From positions 1 to 8,271 of the forward strand of contig CALFOA010000005.1 in assembly GCA_937919795.1 (NCBI GenBank): a DNA stretch of 8,271 nucleotides, in the 5' to 3' direction. The notes beneath the pieces are model-generated. The model was not told the DNA's origin and did not search any database. It worked only from the letters and a program-made list of their open reading frames with translations. A program made the translations under genes and the position numbers. Origin of the DNA: an uncultured Neisseria sp. GTDB lineage: Bacteria > Pseudomonadota > Gammaproteobacteria > Burkholderiales > Neisseriaceae. This document shows, piece after piece, positions 7,116 through 8,271 of this stretch (within the stretch, counting starts at the first letter, position 1; every line of letters begins with the position of its first letter).

Positions 7116-7989
7116 AGGTCATTGCCAATCGTGTTGCTGCGATGCTGTTGCAGCCATGCGCAATATTGGCAAACGGCCCGCCGTGCACCAGCGCCGGCGT
7201 GCCTTCGATGGTTTGCACCAGATTGGGCTTGACGGCATCTTTCAATAAAGCCGCCATCGCGCCGTGGGCTTTCAAATCGCGCGCATACACAGGCGCTCCG
7301 CTTTTGCTATACGCCACCAGCATATTGCCGAGGCGGTTTTTCAAATCGGCCAAATCTTGAGCCAGGCAGAAAACCGCCATCACTTCCGAAGCCACGGTGA
7401 TGTCGAAGCCGTCGGGGCGCATCACGCCGTCCACCGGCTTGCCCAGGCCGCCGATGATGTTGCGCAGCTGGCGGTCGTTCATGTCTACCGCGCGCCGCCA
7501 CAGCACGCGTTTGGGATCGATATCGAGCGCATTGCCCTGATAAATGTGGTTGTCGAGCATGGCGGCCAACAGATTATTGGCCGCGCCGATGGCGTGAAAA
7601 TCGCCGGTGAAATGCAGATTGATGTCTTCCATCGGCAGCACTTGTGCATAGCCGCCGCCGGCCGCGCCGCCTTTAATGCCGAACACGGGGCCGAGCGAAG
7701 GCTCGCGCATGGCCACCACCGCATTTTTGCCGAGGCGGTTGAGCGCATCGGCCAAGCCGATGGTGACGGTGGTTTTGCCCTCGCCCGCCGGCGTGGGGTT
7801 GATCGCCGTCACCAAAATCAGCCGGCCTTGTTTGGCCGGCAGCGCAAAAGCCTTGACCGGTGTGATTTTGGCCTTGAAATGGCCGTAAGGCGAAATATGC
7901 GCTTCATCAAGGCCGAGCTTGGCGGCAATTTCGCCAATGGGGCGCATGGGGGATTCGTGGGCGATTTCTGCATCGGTTTTGTAGCTCAT
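7057..7989 (-). pseudogene. fhs: Formate-tetrahydrofolate ligase, 3'-truncated
   Basis: Fhs joins formate to tetrahydrofolate with ATP to make 10-formyl-THF for purine and initiator-tRNA synthesis. The frame encodes 310 residues against about 555 normally. Residues 1-305 are clear Fhs: the nucleotide loop TPAGEGKTT (66-74), the family signature [19 protein letters not shown] (96-114), [16 protein letters not shown] (118-133), and [20 protein letters not shown] (186-205). After EAGFGAD (299-305), where intact proteins continue LGAEKF, the frame reads CTEYG and stops inside macA sequence. The C-terminal half with the second family signature is absent, so activity is not expected. I chose the ATG at 7989 ([10 protein letters not shown]), the usual neisserial start; an open frame from 8043 adds 18 residues that overlap the likely promoter. 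G+C is visibly higher than in macA. Confidence 0.93.
7075..7083 (-). other. Junction between fhs and macA
   Basis: Minus-strand GGCGCAGAT reads Gly-Ala-Asp in the fhs frame, completing the conserved EAGFGAD, while the overlapping macA frame reads ...CAG AT(T), where MacA homology begins. These up to 9 bases could belong to either parent, so they mark the crossover within a few bases and could be a short shared sequence. The two genes are joined in different frames, with a 59-base overlap of their open frames (7057-7115). Confidence 0.8.
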
Positions 7990-8022
7990 GGGGTGTCCGT
8001 TTTCCGTGGGCGAAAAATCATC

Positions 8023-8028
8023 ATTATA
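8023..8028 (-). promoter_or_regulatory. Possible -10 box for fhs
   Basis: A consensus TATAAT on the minus strand lies 33 bases before the fhs ATG at 7989. No convincing -35 hexamer is found 16-18 bases further upstream, so the call rests on the -10 and its position. The Shine-Dalgarno of fhs is also weak. If real, this is the only promoter visible upstream of the macA fragment and macB. Confidence 0.35.
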
Positions 8029-8093
8029 GCGGCAACCCATCACCGGAGCTTGCGAAAAGGGGCGGCCTTTGCATTACATCAACTTACCTTTTG

Positions 8094-8105
8094 AGGCCGT
8101 CTGAA
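8094..8105 (+). repeat. DNA uptake sequence, AG dialect, copy 1
   Basis: An exact AGGCCGTCTGAA, the AG-DUS dialect of several commensal Neisseria, followed by AC. It differs from the TGCCTGTCTGAA dialect used at all six sites below position 4300. It is a single copy, about 105 bases upstream of the fhs start. Confidence 0.9.
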
Positions 8106-8204
8106 ACGGATAAACGTTTAAGGCATACCTACATCGGCCTTGAACAAGCAGAATATTTCGGATGATGCATTGATAATGAAATACAAGAAAAAGTGACACA
8201 ACGG

Positions 8205-8231
8205 GTAGCTTGGGTTGAAAACCCAACAAGC
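8205..8231 (+). repeat. REP-like palindrome with GTAG head
   Basis: GTAG (8205-8208) is followed by the stem TTGGGTT (8210-8216), a 3-base loop, and AACCCAA (8220-8226), with further partial pairing GCTT/AAGC outside it. A GTAG tetranucleotide beside a palindrome is the layout of REP elements mobilised by RAYT (TnpA-REP) transposases. A second TTGGGTTT at 8251-8258 could pair with AAACCCAA at 8219-8226 as an alternative fold enclosing the second uptake sequence. No RAYT gene is in the window, and only one copy is seen. Confidence 0.45.
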
Positions 8232-8235
8232 CCGC

Positions 8236-8247
8236 AGGCCGTCTGAA
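8236..8247 (+). repeat. DNA uptake sequence, AG dialect, copy 2
   Basis: A second exact AGGCCGTCTGAA, again followed by AC, in the same orientation as copy 1 and 130 bases to its right. It lies in the loop of the possible alternative pairing between 8219-8226 and 8251-8258. Confidence 0.9.
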
Positions 8248-8271
8248 ACCTTGGGTTTATCAATCCAGATC

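Larger units (their letters stand above)
8044..8271. other. Non-coding stretch upstream of fhs
   Basis: About 230 bases to the window edge with no supportable gene on either strand. It holds two AG-dialect uptake sequences and a REP-like palindrome, listed separately. Open frames here are short or interrupted; one plus-strand frame runs from about 8055 to a TGA at 8163 and reopens to 8246, but it has no start or ribosome site. Confidence 0.5.

Noticed and set aside
7821..7840. A perfect 7-bp GC hairpin (GCCGGCC, loop TTGTTT, GGCCGGC).
   Set aside because: It lies in conserved fhs coding sequence (the LPAKQGRL region) and has no T run, so it is most simply codon choice in a GC-rich gene.
7990..8043. 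An 18-residue N-terminal extension of Fhs.
   Set aside because: The extension covers the likely -10 box, resembles no Fhs N-terminus, and [10 protein letters not shown] matches the known neisserial start.
8055..8246. A plus-strand reading frame with protein-like composition (HTYIGLEQAEYFG, then after a TGA, NEIQEKVTQRVAWVENP).
   Set aside because: It is interrupted by TGA at 8163, has no start codon or ribosome site, and runs through both AG-dialect uptake sequences and the REP-like palindrome. It could be a decayed gene remnant, but I recognise no family.
1..8271. A new defence system, CRISPR array, prophage, insertion sequence or RNA gene.
   Set aside because: No spaced direct repeats, transposase or phage motifs, tRNA-like cloverleaf or rRNA sequence were seen. 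All substantial frames match known housekeeping or efflux families.

Overview
The window comes from a Neisseriaceae genome, most likely a Neisseria of the N. wadsworthii / N. shayeganii type. The evidence is six exact copies of the 12-base DNA uptake sequence TGCCTGTCTGAA, the dialect described for N. wadsworthii, and proteins that look neisserial throughout. All recognisable genes are on the minus strand, so transcription runs from high to low coordinates.

Layout in transcription order (right to left): 7990-8271 is non-coding DNA with two uptake sequences of a different dialect (AGGCCGTCTGAA), a REP-like palindrome and a -10 box. Next is the 5' 55% of fhs (formate-tetrahydrofolate ligase), which stops abruptly at a junction at about 7075-7083. 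There it is joined out of frame to a 5'-truncated macA (periplasmic adaptor of a MacAB efflux pump). An intact macB (ABC transporter) follows, then a NodT-family outer-membrane efflux lipoprotein. After a strong hairpin made of two inverted uptake sequences comes the classical recO-pdxJ-acpS cluster (DNA repair, vitamin B6 synthesis, acyl-carrier-protein activation), and finally a secreted DUF3298-family protein.

The MacA-MacB-outer-membrane genes would together form one tripartite pump spanning the envelope. As written the pump cannot be complete, because MacA lacks its membrane anchor and the first half of its lipoyl and hairpin domains. recO, pdxJ, acpS and the DUF3298 gene are tightly spaced and probably co-transcribed from a promoter just after the hairpin.

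The most notable signal is the fhs/macA junction. Three things change together across it: both genes are broken, G+C rises (hand counts 45% over the 180 bases before 7081, 59% over the 180 after), and the uptake-sequence dialect differs on the two sides. This fits either recombination with DNA from another Neisseria or a chimeric assembly; the sequence alone cannot separate them. I found no CRISPR array, RNA gene, transposase, phage gene or clearly new defence system. The rest is ordinary core genome.
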